From the NCBI GenBank assembly GCA_032622095.1, contig CP136061.1, forward strand, positions 123,084,754 through 123,148,753: a stretch of 64,000 bases of DNA, given 5' to 3'. A program made the translations under genes and the position numbers. Below the pieces are notes generated by a model. The model did not search any database, had not been told where the DNA came from, and saw nothing but the letters and a program-made list of their open reading frames with translations. This DNA comes from Siphonodentalium dalli (Eukaryota; Mollusca; Scaphopoda; Gadilida; Siphonodentaliidae). Of this stretch, positions 1 to 11,168 are shown piece after piece. Position 1 is the first letter of the stretch, and every line of letters starts with the position of its first letter.

Positions 1-1300
1 TCTCAAGATAAACATAGGTCTGGGGGACCAGGCACAAATGCTATATTATCATAGAAACCGTAAATAATTACTTGTATAAGCATTTGGGTTCTTAGAATTG
101 AGATAGACTTTGGTGGAACATGATCTGATATCACGCTAAAATCTATTGTGTGCTAGATCAACCTCAAGATGTTTACATGCATCTAATTTTGGTTGAAATT
201 TGAATAGTACAGCTCTCATAATTCACATTGGGGAATCACGTGGTTTTGACTTGATGAGTATCACACATTCAAAATGACCGCGGCGATCGCCAACGCGACA
301 GAAACGAGGAAAAAGGTAATAAACTTTGATAATGATATATTATATAGTATTTTGGCAGCTACGAGAATATGATATACTATTTTTCAAACAAGCTGATACC
401 TCATTTGTGTCCAAACTCACAGTTGTTTGCTCTAACATTCTGACCAAAGTTGCTGAGTATTTCCGAACAAATAAGGTATCAACTTGTTTTAAAAATAAAC
501 TAGCATATGCTCTTTAACAGTCAAAATGTTATGTTTTGTGTCAGTTCCTCGTATATTATGTTTTTGTGCATTTGCACATTTTGCATGTGTGGTACTCAGC
601 AACCTCGAAATCACATGATTCCCCTCTGTGTAAATGGCTATGGCAATCAGCAACGCTGAACAAACTTGGCCACTACAAAGGGTTGCCTTAGCAGATTACC
701 AAAGCCAAACAATCTAAATTAAGAGGGCTGATGGTACATTCTATATATTACATGTATACTACCACCATTCAAAGTTAATATATACATCTCAGAGATGGCC
801 ACCATACGAAACTGGTCACTGCCAAATCTGCTTTCTCATTGGTACACATCATGTGGTATGTTTTACTTAACTGGAATGTACTCATGAGAAATATAATGCT
901 TACACCATATATAAACCCTGATAACCTATTATTATTATTGTCCCTTCTCTGACATTCTTTGATAAAATTACTCCAAAAAATTAATACTTGATAAACTATT
1001 AATGCATGGACTTGGTGTACTATGAAAAGACTTCCAACAAAAATTGTAGAAATTTGTCATCTCTTTACAATTTTCCTCACAAAAGTTACACAAACACTTT
1101 TTTATTGTTATCATATAAGAAAAATGGATACAAATCAGGATATATTCAAAGCTGAAATAAAACATTTACCATCTCTTTGTCTGATTTTAACAGTAAACCA
1201 GAGTAAACTGAGTCTTTTTAGTGGTCATTATTTTGCTGGACATTTCTATACCATAGATGTTTTTATGTGTACCCATACCATAATATGGTACACAAACTGT
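1..1300. other. No gene recognised
   Basis: AT-rich sequence without family repeats or convincing exons; only short chance frames. Confidence 0.6.
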
Positions 1301-2676
1301 TGATGTCCGGATTGACTACTTGTCGTCCATCTGTCTGTCTGTCTGACTAGCTGTCCGTCCGTAGAAACGTTATGCATGGTGCGATAACTCAGCATAAAAA
1401 ACCAGTGATTAGTTTACAGCTCTACTATATAATTGGTATTAATCGGTCATCGGGTGGCTTATTCTGATGGCTGTGTTGTTAGTAGAATTTGATACATTAT
1501 CATTGTAAAATTAAATTGGGCTCTATTAACTCAAGTATTCCATTTCTGTCTTCATGAACAAAACTATTTTTATCCCGCAGGGTCGTAACACAACAAAGAC
1601 AGGTCTGCCTGATTGACTACCTTTATTTAATGAATTATTAATCAAAAAGTTAGTCGTGAAATTATTGGTAGGATGTTCACTGTCCAGTTATCCATTTCTT
1701 GCTTCGCGTCTTCATTTTTTGGCCCACAATGCGCCATGGCCACAAGCAAACAAGCTGAGTCTGTGGGAACCAGGACCTGAAACGAGATACTAGACCCCCT
1801 GGTTAGTGATGCCTGCGGCACTGAATGCCGCAGGATCACTAAACAAACAAACAAAAAGGGGGAGGGTGGGGGGTTAATTTCAAACAAAAACATACTTTCC
1901 CCAATTTTCGAATCTTGCGAAAAGACATTGGCCCTCTCACGACTTGATCACGTGCCTCCGGCGATATAGTTCCGCTCTCCCAATTTACTGAGAACGATCA
2001 GCGCCCTGGTTATATATTACCCTGATGCTGCTGAGAGTTTTTGGTAACATTGCGAATAAATTACCAGGCAGATGTTGACTTATTAAATCTTATTAATGAT
2101 CATATAGTACTGCATGTTAATCCCACCAATGGAATTTGTGTATCGATCCGCATGATCCATCAAATCTTTATTTAGCAACTGACCCAATCGGGCACGTGAT
2201 CTTGTTTTGGTTCTATTCTTAGTTTTGGTAAACAACTGCAAACGTGTCTCTCTAGCTGTCATGTTTTAGCGACCCGACGGGATAAATGCGGTCGCTGTGC
2301 GACGCTCGTTATATCTTATGAAATTTCATGGGTGAGAGTGAATCAAAACATATTTTGAATTAATTTTTTTATCAGACTGTCTTGCTTTGATAACTACCTC
2401 AGGATGAATATTATTTCGCTTTAGATGGATGGACTGTCCAAAAGGAGCTGAGATACAGATTTAGCACTTTCCTTTCAATGAATTCACTTCAACTCCTAAA
2501 ACTGACCCTTTGGATTTGCTAGACTTATTGATGTGTGAATGGTCCTTGGTTGATATTGGTTGAGATAGCATATATATATGATATTTACCACTTCCCCACC
2601 TTTCCTCAAGAGAAAGTATTCCTATAAATTATCATAGTTTTGATGTTTTGTCAGTTAGACTTAATTATCTTATGTA
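1301..2676. other. No gene recognised
   Basis: Starts with a TGTCTGTCTG/CCGTCCGT patch (1325-1366) and includes the small hairpin at 1802. The rest is unique AT-rich sequence. Confidence 0.55.
1802..1841. repeat. Small hairpin, possible hAT-MITE remnant
   Basis: TTAGTGATGCCTGCGGCA and its mirror TGCCGCAGGATCACTAA around CTGAA. The TTAGTGATGC..ATCACTAA part resembles the sub-terminal palindrome of the CAAGCCTTG family. Confidence 0.5.
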
Positions 2677-2680
2677 TATA

Positions 2681-2818
2681 CAGTAATGCCCTAAATAATC
2701 GACTCCTTAACCACAGCAGAATTATGGGTAACTTTTCAGGATTTAGTCAGAAATATATCCTGAAAAGTTACCCATAATTCTGATGTGGTTTAGGAGTCGA
2801 TTATTTAGGGCATTACTG
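2681..2818. mobile_element. TA-flanked palindromic MITE (CAGTAATGCCC family), short copy
   Basis: Ends CAGTAATGCCCTAAATAATC and the exact reverse complement, flanked by TA on both sides. The two arms fold on each other. The central AAGCTCTC loop part is deleted, leaving 138 bp. TA target and CAGT ends are typical of Tc1/mariner-derived MITEs. Confidence 0.9.
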
Positions 2819-2976
2819 TATAGGCTCTTGAACATTTTTGTCTATGTAATTTATTTAATAGGTTTATGTCATTCTTGTTGATAACATCCAGGAAAAAATA
2901 TCAGCGGTGCCATGCTGATCACACCTTCATTAAATATGTTGCTTCCTTTGGGGAACATGGTATCCATTGACATGGT

Positions 2977-3066
2977 TTAACCTTTTCATGAATGGAGCTG
3001 CGCTGGTGCAGCATTACATATCCTGTGCCAGTGCATTATCTTATATATGCGAGTCTCCCTATTTGA
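2977..3066. mobile_element. TTAA palindromic element, one end only
   Basis: TTAACCTTTTCATGAATGGAG, then GGTGCAGCATTA and one half of the TGCATTATCTTATATATGCG hairpin, then cut off. Confidence 0.7.
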
Positions 3067-3328
3067 CCCATAAATTCCAATAATTTGTGTTATTATGTAC
3101 AATTGTCTATAATAGTACGTAACAGTATACTCTATAATTCAACATATCATGCCATGAATTTGTCTGTAGATTATGCAGTATTGATATCAAACCGGATCAA
3201 AATTAATGGTTAACTGCAAACTGCATAATTATTTTTGCGCATACACATAAATGCACAAAGAAACATGATATTAAACTTATACATCCTGAGAATTGCACTT
3301 GAGATTTTGTTTCTGTCAACGTACTTAC

Positions 3329-3436
3329 ACTGGAAATTTCCAAATGCCTTATAGGAATAGAATCTTGAGTGACTTCGAAGACTCCCTGATTCGATATCAG
3401 ATTTTGAATCTGTGGAATCTGCTCATTCACATGGCC
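3329..3436 (-). CDS. Exon-like 36-codon segment with ideal splice sites, unknown gene
   Basis: On the minus strand, acceptor cctttattgtag is followed by exactly 108 open bases and the near-consensus donor AGT|gtaagtac. Reading phase 0 to 0 it encodes GHVNEQIPQIQNLISNQGVF, then EVTQDSIPIRHLEISS. The sequence is not part of any repeat family seen here. No family is recognised. It would belong to a minus-strand gene whose other exons I could not identify in the window. Confidence 0.4.
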
Positions 3437-4339
3437 CTACAATAAAGGCTTATATTCAGCTTTTACATCAGTGTTTATGATTTGTCCCTCTCTCCAAACT
3501 AATTGAGTAAATCTATGGCGGTCTTTGGCTTAAACTCGATTCTATTCTATTCTATTCACTACCAGTTGCTCAAGTAGAAATTTCCTTATATGGAAAGTGA
3601 TACTATGTCCTGATTAGTTGCACTTACCATGCAACACCAGCTGCCGCTAGTTCATTACCGTTTTGCGATTGGATTTCATCACCTTCTATATATGTGTATC
3701 GAGAAGCTTTTAAATTGTGAGATTTTTATTCAAGATCATGAGATGGAGCTTGAAATTATCAGTCTCATGCCAAATTTCCGAGACTAATTAACATGCTTGA
3801 TCACGATCGAGACTTTTGAATTATGACATAGGTACTAGAAAGTGCCGAGAGTTCAACTACTATAGAGTGCATTTCAGTGCACATCAAACGATAAGACTAG
3901 TCATGATGTATTTGTTTAGATTATTGATAATTTTGTATTTAGTATAGATTATTGATCAGGTTGTATTTGTTATTCTGATCAATGTTCTACAAGTATGGAT
4001 TATTGAGCAAAGCTTTACATCAAAATGTTTTGCAAACTTTTGTAAATAGCCTACACCTATTTAGTTCTTCATGGGAGCAAAGTAAATTATCAAGGTACAT
4101 CTTATACGCATGAGCTAGACACAAGCAACACTTGTATTGAACTTCATACATTTGCATCATGTTTGTTGTTCTGTTCTATTTTTGATTCACATAGTAACTT
4201 GACTAATAAATACCTTCATTGTGTGTTCCCACTTCAGACCGGAGCTAGCTCTTGCAAAAATGAAGATTGTTTATATATGTTTTTGGTCTATCTGTCCATT
4301 CATATTTTATTTCCAAATGACAACTTTAGTTTTACTGAG
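3437..4339. other. No gene recognised
   Basis: Unique AT-rich DNA with a short TTCTA repeat at 3538-3557. Confidence 0.55.
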
Positions 4340-4620
4340 CTAAAATGGAATGAAATTTGATTTGTAGGTTCAATACCCCAAGATACAGGTCAAATTAGAT
4401 TTTTACCAGAGTTATGGAACTTTTTGAAATTTGGGGGGGATTATTTTTGTTTCCTGGCAGTTATTAATGTTAACTGAATGAAATTAAATTTGGTGTGCAG
4501 GATTACAACTATAAAATACTGGTCAAATTCTATTTTGAGATCCGTCTGCCCATTTTTACCAGAGTTACGGGCCTTTTTTTCCTTTGAAATTTGGTGTTTC
4601 TTGGTTTCCTGTTGATGTCC
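4340..4620. repeat. Two diverged ~125-bp units
   Basis: GGAATGAAATTTGAT..GGTTCAATAC..ATACAGGTCAAATTAG..ACCAGAGTTATGG recurs as GAATGAAATTAAATTTGG..ACTGGTCAAATTC..ACCAGAGTTACGGGCC. Related to 57370-57640. Confidence 0.65.
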
Positions 4621-5251
4621 AGTTAAGCTTGGTTGATTATATTTTTTAAATGGTTGACTATTACTATAGTCTTACTATGATTAAAGTCAGCATACATATT
4701 ATATCAGGAATTTAATACGGCACCAAATTTTAGCAGTCGTAAATTGAAATTGGGGGTGTGGATGAGTATAATAATATGCACACCCGTCTCCTACGAAAGA
4801 ATGTTTTTGGTAGAAGTATCTTTCTGACATGTGTGATTTCCATGAAATATATTCTTACATTCATGATAACCTATAATCTCGTCAGCAGAAAATAAGTGAC
4901 CTCATCAATAACTGATGGCAACACTTCCGTTCTCGCTACAACATCCTGTCCCCATTCGTCATCGCTAATTTAATAATTAATCATACAAAGTGTACTTGAT
5001 TATTCCTAATTAAACTTCCTCTGTGCCTACGTGTGGTTGACAAATTATTAGACGTCTTCATCTATCATACCACTCCATGTACCACTCGATAAACCTATTA
5101 GTTTCACTCTTTAAATAGCATTGCTCACGTGATTCCAATTTATCATTGTTTCCCTTTCTATTCTGTTTGTGGAAATTCTTATAGAAAAATTGAGCCTGAA
5201 ACAAATTTCCCTTATTTGCTATATGAGTAAATAAAGTTTGTATAAACACAT
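4621..5251. other. No gene recognised
   Basis: Unique sequence; nothing seen. Confidence 0.55.
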
Positions 5252-5524
5252 TTAACACTTAAAATACTAAATACTTATTGACGAGTAGTTTCCTAAGGAA
5301 ATGTTCAGATAATCAGTTCAACAAGCAACCATAGGTTGTTTGTTGAACTTAATATCTGAACATTTCCCACCAATAAATATGAATTCTTCTGCACCTGTAT
5401 TATCTTTTCCAACGTCTGTCGTCTGCTCATATTTTCTTAACATCCCTCCAGATGGATAATAGACCATTCCTATGTGTACTTTTATAACTGAACGGGATAA
5501 TCCATTTAGTATATAAAGGGTTAA
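5252..5524. mobile_element. TTAA element, TCAGATAAT core family
   Basis: TTAACACTTAAAATACTAAA to CATTTAGTATATAAAGGGTTAA-type end. Core AAATGTTCAGATAATCAGTT and its mirror form a hairpin; the long arm holds TCGTCTGCTCAT and TAATAGACCATTCC. Confidence 0.85.
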
Positions 5525-5532
5525 CGTCGTCC

Positions 5533-5551
5533 GTGTGTGTGTGTGTGTGGA
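5533..5551. repeat. (TG)n microsatellite
   Basis: GTGTGTGTGTGTGTGTGG. Confidence 0.85.
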
Positions 5552-5577
5552 GACGTCTGTCAACAATTTCCATTAGC

Positions 5578-5815
5578 ATGGGCTACAGGTCGTACCTTTG
5601 CTTGGATCATTATGAAATTTGTCATGGCTGTTGACATTGACATGTAGATGGGATCGAATCATTTTGGGGTTCATTCAGCCATAAAACATGGCCGCCGACA
5701 TGGCTACAGTTCATACCTTTGTCGGATCATCATGAAATTTGTCATGGATGTTAACATGACATGTAGATGGGAATGAGTCATTATGGGGTCATTCGGCAAA
5801 AAAAACATGGCCGTC
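5578..5815. repeat. Two tandem ~120-bp units of a dispersed repeat
   Basis: GGCTACAGGTCGTACCTTTG / TGGCTACAGTTCATACCTTT, then GGATCATTATGAAATTTGTC and ACATGTAGATGGGA in both. Confidence 0.8.
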
Positions 5816-6080
5816 AGCTGCCATCTTGGATTTCAAAATTCAATTCATCATTCCATTTATTGCTGATCACAAAAATTGAACTTCTTCGCAAAGTTGAGCT
5901 ACATTGTCATGGACACTTTCATTTCTGTTCCCTGACAAGTTCTATACGCACGATCGTATTATGCTGTGAGTGCGATAAATTATTTCATAATGTGTCTATT
6001 AAACGCTTGGAAAGAAATCTCAGTATATTTCGTTCACAACTGTTGACATATGTTCTATGCATAACAGCAGGAGTATCATA

Positions 6081-6293
6081 CAGTAATGCTCTAAGTAATC
6101 GACTTCTTAACCACAGCAGAATTATGGGTAACTTTTCAGGATTTAGTCGGAAATATGGCTTGTTGCCATTCATCGGCAAGCTCTCAGACAGAGCTTTCCG
6201 ATGAATGGCAACAAGCCATATTTCCGACTAAATCCTGAAAAGTTACCCATAATTATGCTGTGGTTAAGGGGTCGATTACTTAGCGCATTACTG
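6081..6293. mobile_element. TA-flanked palindromic MITE, full length
   Basis: Full fold-back copy, about 213 bp: arms of about 105 bp meeting at GGCAAGCTCTCAGACAGAGC. Flanked by TA. Confidence 0.9.
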
Positions 6294-6351
6294 TATCTGT
6301 GTCAACTAAGGTCACCACTCTACGTGGTAATATAACATGAAATGAAAATTC

Positions 6352-6466
6352 TATCAAATTCAGAGAATCCTATTGAAAGTGAAAGTACGATTCTGGGAAA
6401 TCTGCAGATTCAGAGAATACTATTGAAAGTGAAAGTACGATTCCAGGAATTCTATCAGATTTCACT
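6352..6466. repeat. Two direct ~60-bp repeats
   Basis: TTCAGAGAATCCTATTGAAA + GTGAAAGTACGATTC occurs twice with few changes. Confidence 0.85.
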
Positions 6467-6819
6467 ACTGCTCATTTTTGTGGTCATATATAGAACTTGT
6501 ATGACCACGAGTCGAGTCATGATACATCCATCGGTACAAACACATTGTGTGTATATAACACGTTTTAAATCTACCGTTCGTATGAGAGAATCCACCACAT
6601 AAATTATGTTTTACGAGTTTTTTAAAAGCAAAAATCATTGGATTTGTTCGAAGATTAGCTTTATTAAGTATATCTGTGTCACACAATTCATTCGATTTTA
6701 TAAATTCTGTAAATAAACATGTATTTTGTAAACCATACTGTCTTTAATAGTTGGTGCACTGGGATTGAGTCGATCAACCACCCAATTTTCCTGTGCAGTC
6801 AAAATATATTATGAAACTC

Positions 6820-7188
6820 TCAGATTTTGGAGTACTTGCATTCAATTTTGCGCAAGACTAACATTAAAGTCACGTACACGCATGAGTTGTAGCTATTGGA
6901 TTTGTCAGACTCAAATCGTAACAAAATAATGTCATCAATGACGGAGACGGTATTTGTTTCTTCAGAAAAATCGAAAAAATTAAACTTTGGCTGTACATTC
7001 CTCTTCACAGTACTGAAAGTTTGCTTTTGGTGTTTTCCGTTGTCTGTGCCGAAGAGAGTCATGAGTGAGTTTTTACTGGATGGTAGTTTAGATATAAATC
7101 GGTTTTGTCTCAAAATTATAATAAAATTAAAATGAAATGCAATAAATATTGTTGTTAAACCACCCAATTTGTACAACGTCAAGTGCAT
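6820..7188 (-). other. Long minus-strand open frame in AT-rich DNA, doubtful
   Basis: A 122-codon open frame. Its middle part (SLMTLFGTDNGKHQKQTF, then PKFNFFDFSEETNTVSVIDD) looks more protein-like than most chance frames here. A shorter frame is also open on the other strand. No convincing acceptor or donor pair and no recognised family. Listed as a possible exon of a minus-strand gene together with 3329-3436, at low confidence. Confidence 0.15.
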
Positions 7189-7943
7189 AACTACAGGAGT
7201 TGGATCTTCAACAGTGACCCCCTACCCCTATCTCTGCCCATCCCCTGTAATATACCCTATGATCTGTAACAAAACTTACCTTATATAAATACAAAATTGA
7301 ATATTGGTAATCTTTCATTGTCAAACATCTATTATTTGCAATTGATTTTGATACATCAAAGTTATTGTTGGGAAAATCTTCAAACCAGTGGAAAAAGACA
7401 CATACCCAGTTACCCATTAAACACAACCTTTATCTAAACACATCAAAAAAAGAAAGTCCCCCCTTAATATAATGTGTAATATTTTCGGAGATATTGGTTG
7501 GATTTTGGTGAAACTTTCCACAATCCGTGCGAAGGACAGCCATGTAAGTGGTGTTACGGACGACTGAGCACGAGTTGATTGGAGGAGGGGTGCTTTTCAA
7601 AAATGGCAAACACACAGGTAGAGTGATCTCGGCCACAGTATTGTTTCCTTGATTACACATTGTGCACTGCCTGTAGTTTTTGTAAGAAAATGATGTTGTG
7701 AGTCCCCCTGCATGATTTAGAGCATAACTTTGCCGAATGGGAACAGTATGTACCCGGTCCATACTCATTCCCTTCAGTCATTCAATACCCCTTTAGCTGG
7801 GATGTTGAAATCAACCAGTGATATGTCGAATACCAACAAAAAACAGAGGCATAGCTATTGTCCTTTTGGATGTGAATTTCTCCATAAAACATGTTGCCCG
7901 CCAAAAAAACATACGGAATTTAAGACAGTGAAACCAGCAGATT

Positions 7944-8069
7944 GGCAATATTGCAGATCGCCCCAGAACTGGAAGACTGAGGGTTACAACTGCTAGACAA
8001 GATCATTATCGAACAAATGCTACATTGCGTAGGAGTGCTTCCAGGAGTGGTATGTATCAGCACCACACA
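7944..8069 (+). pseudogene. Tc1-like transposase, N-terminal remnant
   Basis: In frame this reads GNIADRPRTGRLRVTT, then ARQDHYRTNATLRRSASRS, before a TAA. It corresponds to the DNA-binding GRPRVTTxRQDRYI...LRNR motif at the end of the paired-like helix-turn-helix region of Tc1-type transposases. No start codon or upstream helix-turn-helix remains. Confidence 0.75.
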
Positions 8070-8183
8070 TAAGACTGAACTCGTCCCTGTTAATGGGAAT
8101 CTGAATGTAGGAGCCCAGAACATTTATGAGACCAACTGAAGAGAGCTGTTTATTACCGTGTCAATGACCACACCATGCTCGGT

Positions 8184-8324
8184 GACATGCACTGTCTGTT
8201 GCAGGACGAATGGATGAACATTCCAAAGTGTAGATTCGCCCCTCTCATCAACAGCATGCTATCCCGATGCCAGCAGGTTATCAAGCGACACGGTGCATGG
8301 CTACACGCAATATTGATTCATTGA
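8184..8324 (+). pseudogene. Tc1-like transposase, C-terminal remnant
   Basis: In frame this reads LLQDEWMNIPKCRFAPLINS, then MLSRCQQVIKRHG. This is the C-terminal EEWxxIPxxxIxxLIxSMxxRCxxVIxxxG signature of Tc1-like transposases. About 115 bp separate it from the N-terminal remnant, so the DDE core is missing. The terminal GGHTxY motif is replaced and the frame ends at TGA 8322-8324. Confidence 0.8.
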
Positions 8325-8547
8325 ATAAAATCTCATTGTTATCCCTTTTGTCATTTTTTAAATCTACCCCACTCCCATTCAATCGATGCTCAGTCAGCCG
8401 TAACACCACGCACATTGCTGTCCATTGGATCGTGTCTCTAGCTCCAATAAGCATTTGTGAAATGTTTCATCAAAATCCACCCAATATCTCCGAAAATATT
8501 ACATATTATATTAGGGGGGGGGGGGACTTTCTTTTTTTGATGTGTTT

Positions 8548-9595
8548 ATATTACTTAATATATTTATTACTTAGACATTCAACTTTCCGAGATCCTAATT
8601 GATCCATTGACTCTTTAATAACACATGAATTTATCCCTTCTCCAATTGAACTACAGTGTCATTGGCACTTTCTTTTTCTAGAGTTACGGCCCTTATTGAA
8701 TAATGGGACTTTATATTGTGAAAATGGATTTTACTCTTTGCATGGCTAAATCCTTTGTCACACCCTAAAGGCAACATTCCTCATTCATTTGTCACCAAAC
8801 TTCATATGGATCTTTGAGATGGCTTCTTGATGGGAGCGGTCAAATTGTCCCTCATTAATGCTCCACCAGCGCTGCTCCCATCATGAAATGGTTAAAACAC
8901 AACCCTTTTATTTATCAAAAGTACCGTACTTAATGTATTTAATGCTTAAGACATTTAACTTCCGAGTTCCGAATCGCATCATTGACTCTTAACACATGAA
9001 ATTATCCCCTCGCCAGTTGAGCTTTACAAGATCTTATGAAACTCGTTTGATAAATTTGATTTACAACTCATCTACAACTCGTTGTGAATCACACAATATC
9101 TACAATATATCTGCAACCCACCGCTTTCGCAACATCAGCAATTGTGATGGTGAGACCATATATTGCCCTCTTCTCTTTGTCAGCATTAGCAATTTCTATT
9201 TTTGGGTCAATTTATATCCATGATGAGAGGGGTGTCTCAATTGAGCAAAAAGACATCAATCTTTGTTCGCAATCAGCAAAGGTGGACGTTTTTATATTGA
9301 TTCCGACATAAGGAGTATGAATTCTTTATGTTTTGTCATCATTGTTAACTAAAGCTGCTAATTACTGCAATTTCGGTGTGCATATTATCAATTTTATGAA
9401 GTGAAAAAAATGAGGCCTCGTGAGTGCTTGCACATGATTTATTCGTGGGAGACATGTCCCCAAGATTCATACAAATGACATGCTGTTTTGGTAACAAATA
9501 TATTTTCTATCCTGTGATTTCTCTATTTTCGTGTCTATAGTTCACATGTTGCATTATGCATATCCTTTCCATGGAAAATTGTGTTTTTTTGCCAA
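8548..9595. other. No gene recognised
   Basis: Unique AT-rich DNA with the small TTAA-element end at 8858-8895 and two related CATTTAACTTTCCGAGATCC / CATTTAACTTCCGAGTTCCG stretches (8576 and 8950) that hint at an old duplication. Confidence 0.5.
8858..8895. mobile_element. TTAA element end fragment
   Basis: CTCCACCAGCGCTGCTCCCA followed by TCATGAAATGGTTAA, the terminal part of the CATGA-end TTAA family. Confidence 0.6.
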
Positions 9596-9790
9596 TTAAC
9601 CATTTCTTTACTAAATGGATTCTCCCACACAGTCATAAAAGTATACAGAGGAAAGGTCTATTATTGATTTGGATGGGTGTTCAGGAAAAATAAGCGGACG
9701 ACAGATAATAAATGTGCAGAAGGAGTTCTATTTATTGGGGGGAAATATTTTGATAATAAGTTCAACAAAAACCTATGGTCATTTTTGGTA
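9596..9790. mobile_element. TTAA element, TCAGATAAT family, truncated
   Basis: TTAACCATTTCTTTACTAAA, GGATTCTCCC, then the usual arm as far as GATAATAAGTTCAACAA; the other side is missing where the MITE at 9793 begins. Confidence 0.8.
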
Positions 9791-9792
9791 TA

Positions 9793-10005
9793 CAGTAATG
9801 CCCTATTAAAGTAATCGACTTTTTAACCACAGCAGAATTATGGGTAACTTTTCAGGATTTAGTCGGAAATATGGCTTGTTGCCATTCATTGGAAAGCTGA
9901 GAGAGCTTTCCGATGAATGGCAACAAGCCATATTTCCGACTATATCCTGAAAAGTTACCCATAATTCTGCTGTGGTTAAAGAGTCGATTACTTAGGGCAT
10001 TACTG
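9793..10005. mobile_element. TA-flanked palindromic MITE, full length
   Basis: Complete fold-back copy with arms nearly identical to each other. It abuts the truncated TTAA element at 9596-9790. TA on both sides. Confidence 0.9.
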
Positions 10006-10175
10006 TACTAGTCTGCTCAGTAGATTTCTCATGTGTACAACTTTCTCAGATTTTCCACAGCATAAACGACATGTGAATTCAACTTGTTCTTTCTGATACA
10101 ATAGTTGTGATCACAAGCCACGTTTATAAGTATTTCATGTCTTTATCAACATATTTTGATCCAAACACAATCACT

Positions 10176-10428
10176 TTAATAATCCTTTCTGTACTAAAAT
10201 ACTCATTGGTGAGTATAGTTATCCCTCAGGGAATGTTCAGATAATAAGTTCAACAAATGACCAAATGTTGTTTGTTGAACATATTATCTGAAAATTTCCA
10301 ACCAATGAATAGGATTCTTTCTGTCATCTGCTTTTATTTCCTGAACATCCCTACAGATGAATAATAGACCCTTCTAATATATAGTGTTAGAACTGATGGG
10401 AGAATCCATTTAGTAAAGAGAGTGTTAA
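10176..10428. mobile_element. TTAA element, TCAGATAAT family
   Basis: TTAATAATCCTTTCTGTACT to CCATTTAGTAAAGAGAGTGTTAA-type end, with the TTCAACAAATGACC hairpin. Confidence 0.85.
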
Positions 10429-10706
10429 TAAGTTTAATTATATTTTACAAAGTATGTTTTTCAAAATAATATCAATAAAATCAGTGTCGCATTGGTATGT
10501 TTTCCTATCAATTCTCCCCAATTACTTATATTATATATAGCTTCATATAAGAAAATGCCATCTGAGTATTAATTTATCACTGACATTGTCTGATAAATGA
10601 ATCAAACTATTGGTGTGTACAATAGCTTTCATTGGAAAAAATTAAAATGTATTACAATTTGACATTGATTATACTCTGAAACTGAAGGTTCTGGAGGAAT
10701 TTATTA

Positions 10707-11168
10707 CAAGCCTGAGTTTTATATATATATATAGTGTGCCTGTGATTTTCAGAATGAGATCCCCAGAGTGTGAATTTTGTGGCACTATATATATCCTGCA
10801 TAGTGGGCTAGCATCACCAAATTCACCCTCTTGGGACCTCATTCTGCATGGACACATCTGCTATGGGAGACTTCCGAGACTTATAGACTCAGATTGAAGT
10901 TCCAAAATGGTGAATATTGTGATGTACACCCATTGGGAACCTCGATTATGCAATGTGTCGCTGCCAATTTGGGGATATAGAGAAACTAAACTAAAAAGGA
11001 AATAGTATCTATGAAGAAGTTTCTATAGAAATGTGATAATAAAGAAACTTTCCGAGGTCCCCAAAGGGTGAGTTTAGTGATGCTAGCCCACTATGCGGGA
11101 CAGCATCACTAAATTCACCCTCTGGGGACCTCATTCTGCAAATGACAGACACACTATAATCAGACTTG
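10707..11168. mobile_element. hAT-like MITE (CAAGCCTTG family), long form
   Basis: Starts CAAGCCTGAG, has TAGTGTGCCTGTGATTTTCA and GAATGAGATCCCCAGAGTG, and ends GACAGACACACTATAATCAG ACTTG. The flanking 8-mers ATTTATTA and ATTTACCA agree at 6 of 8 positions. The two ends each carry a smaller palindrome (..TAGTGATGCTAGCCC..). Confidence 0.75.

Larger units (their letters stand above)
7437..8547 (+). mobile_element. Decayed Tc1/mariner-type DNA transposon with long inverted repeats
   Basis: The two ends are inverted copies about 170-200 bp long (7437-7606 and 8347-8547). They share, in opposite orientation, AAACACATC, the AAAGTCCCCCC run, ATATCTCCGAAAATATTAC, GGTGTTACGG and GACTGAGCA motifs. 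Between them are N- and C-terminal remnants of a Tc1-like transposase. The element is about 1.1 kb instead of the usual ~1.6 kb, so most of the catalytic DDE region is deleted. Confidence 0.8.

Noticed and set aside
6060-6204. Recurring frame with NRLLNHSRIMGNFSGFSR at many loci
   Set aside because: It is the translation of the palindromic MITE arm; it appears on both strands at every copy and has no start or stop logic.
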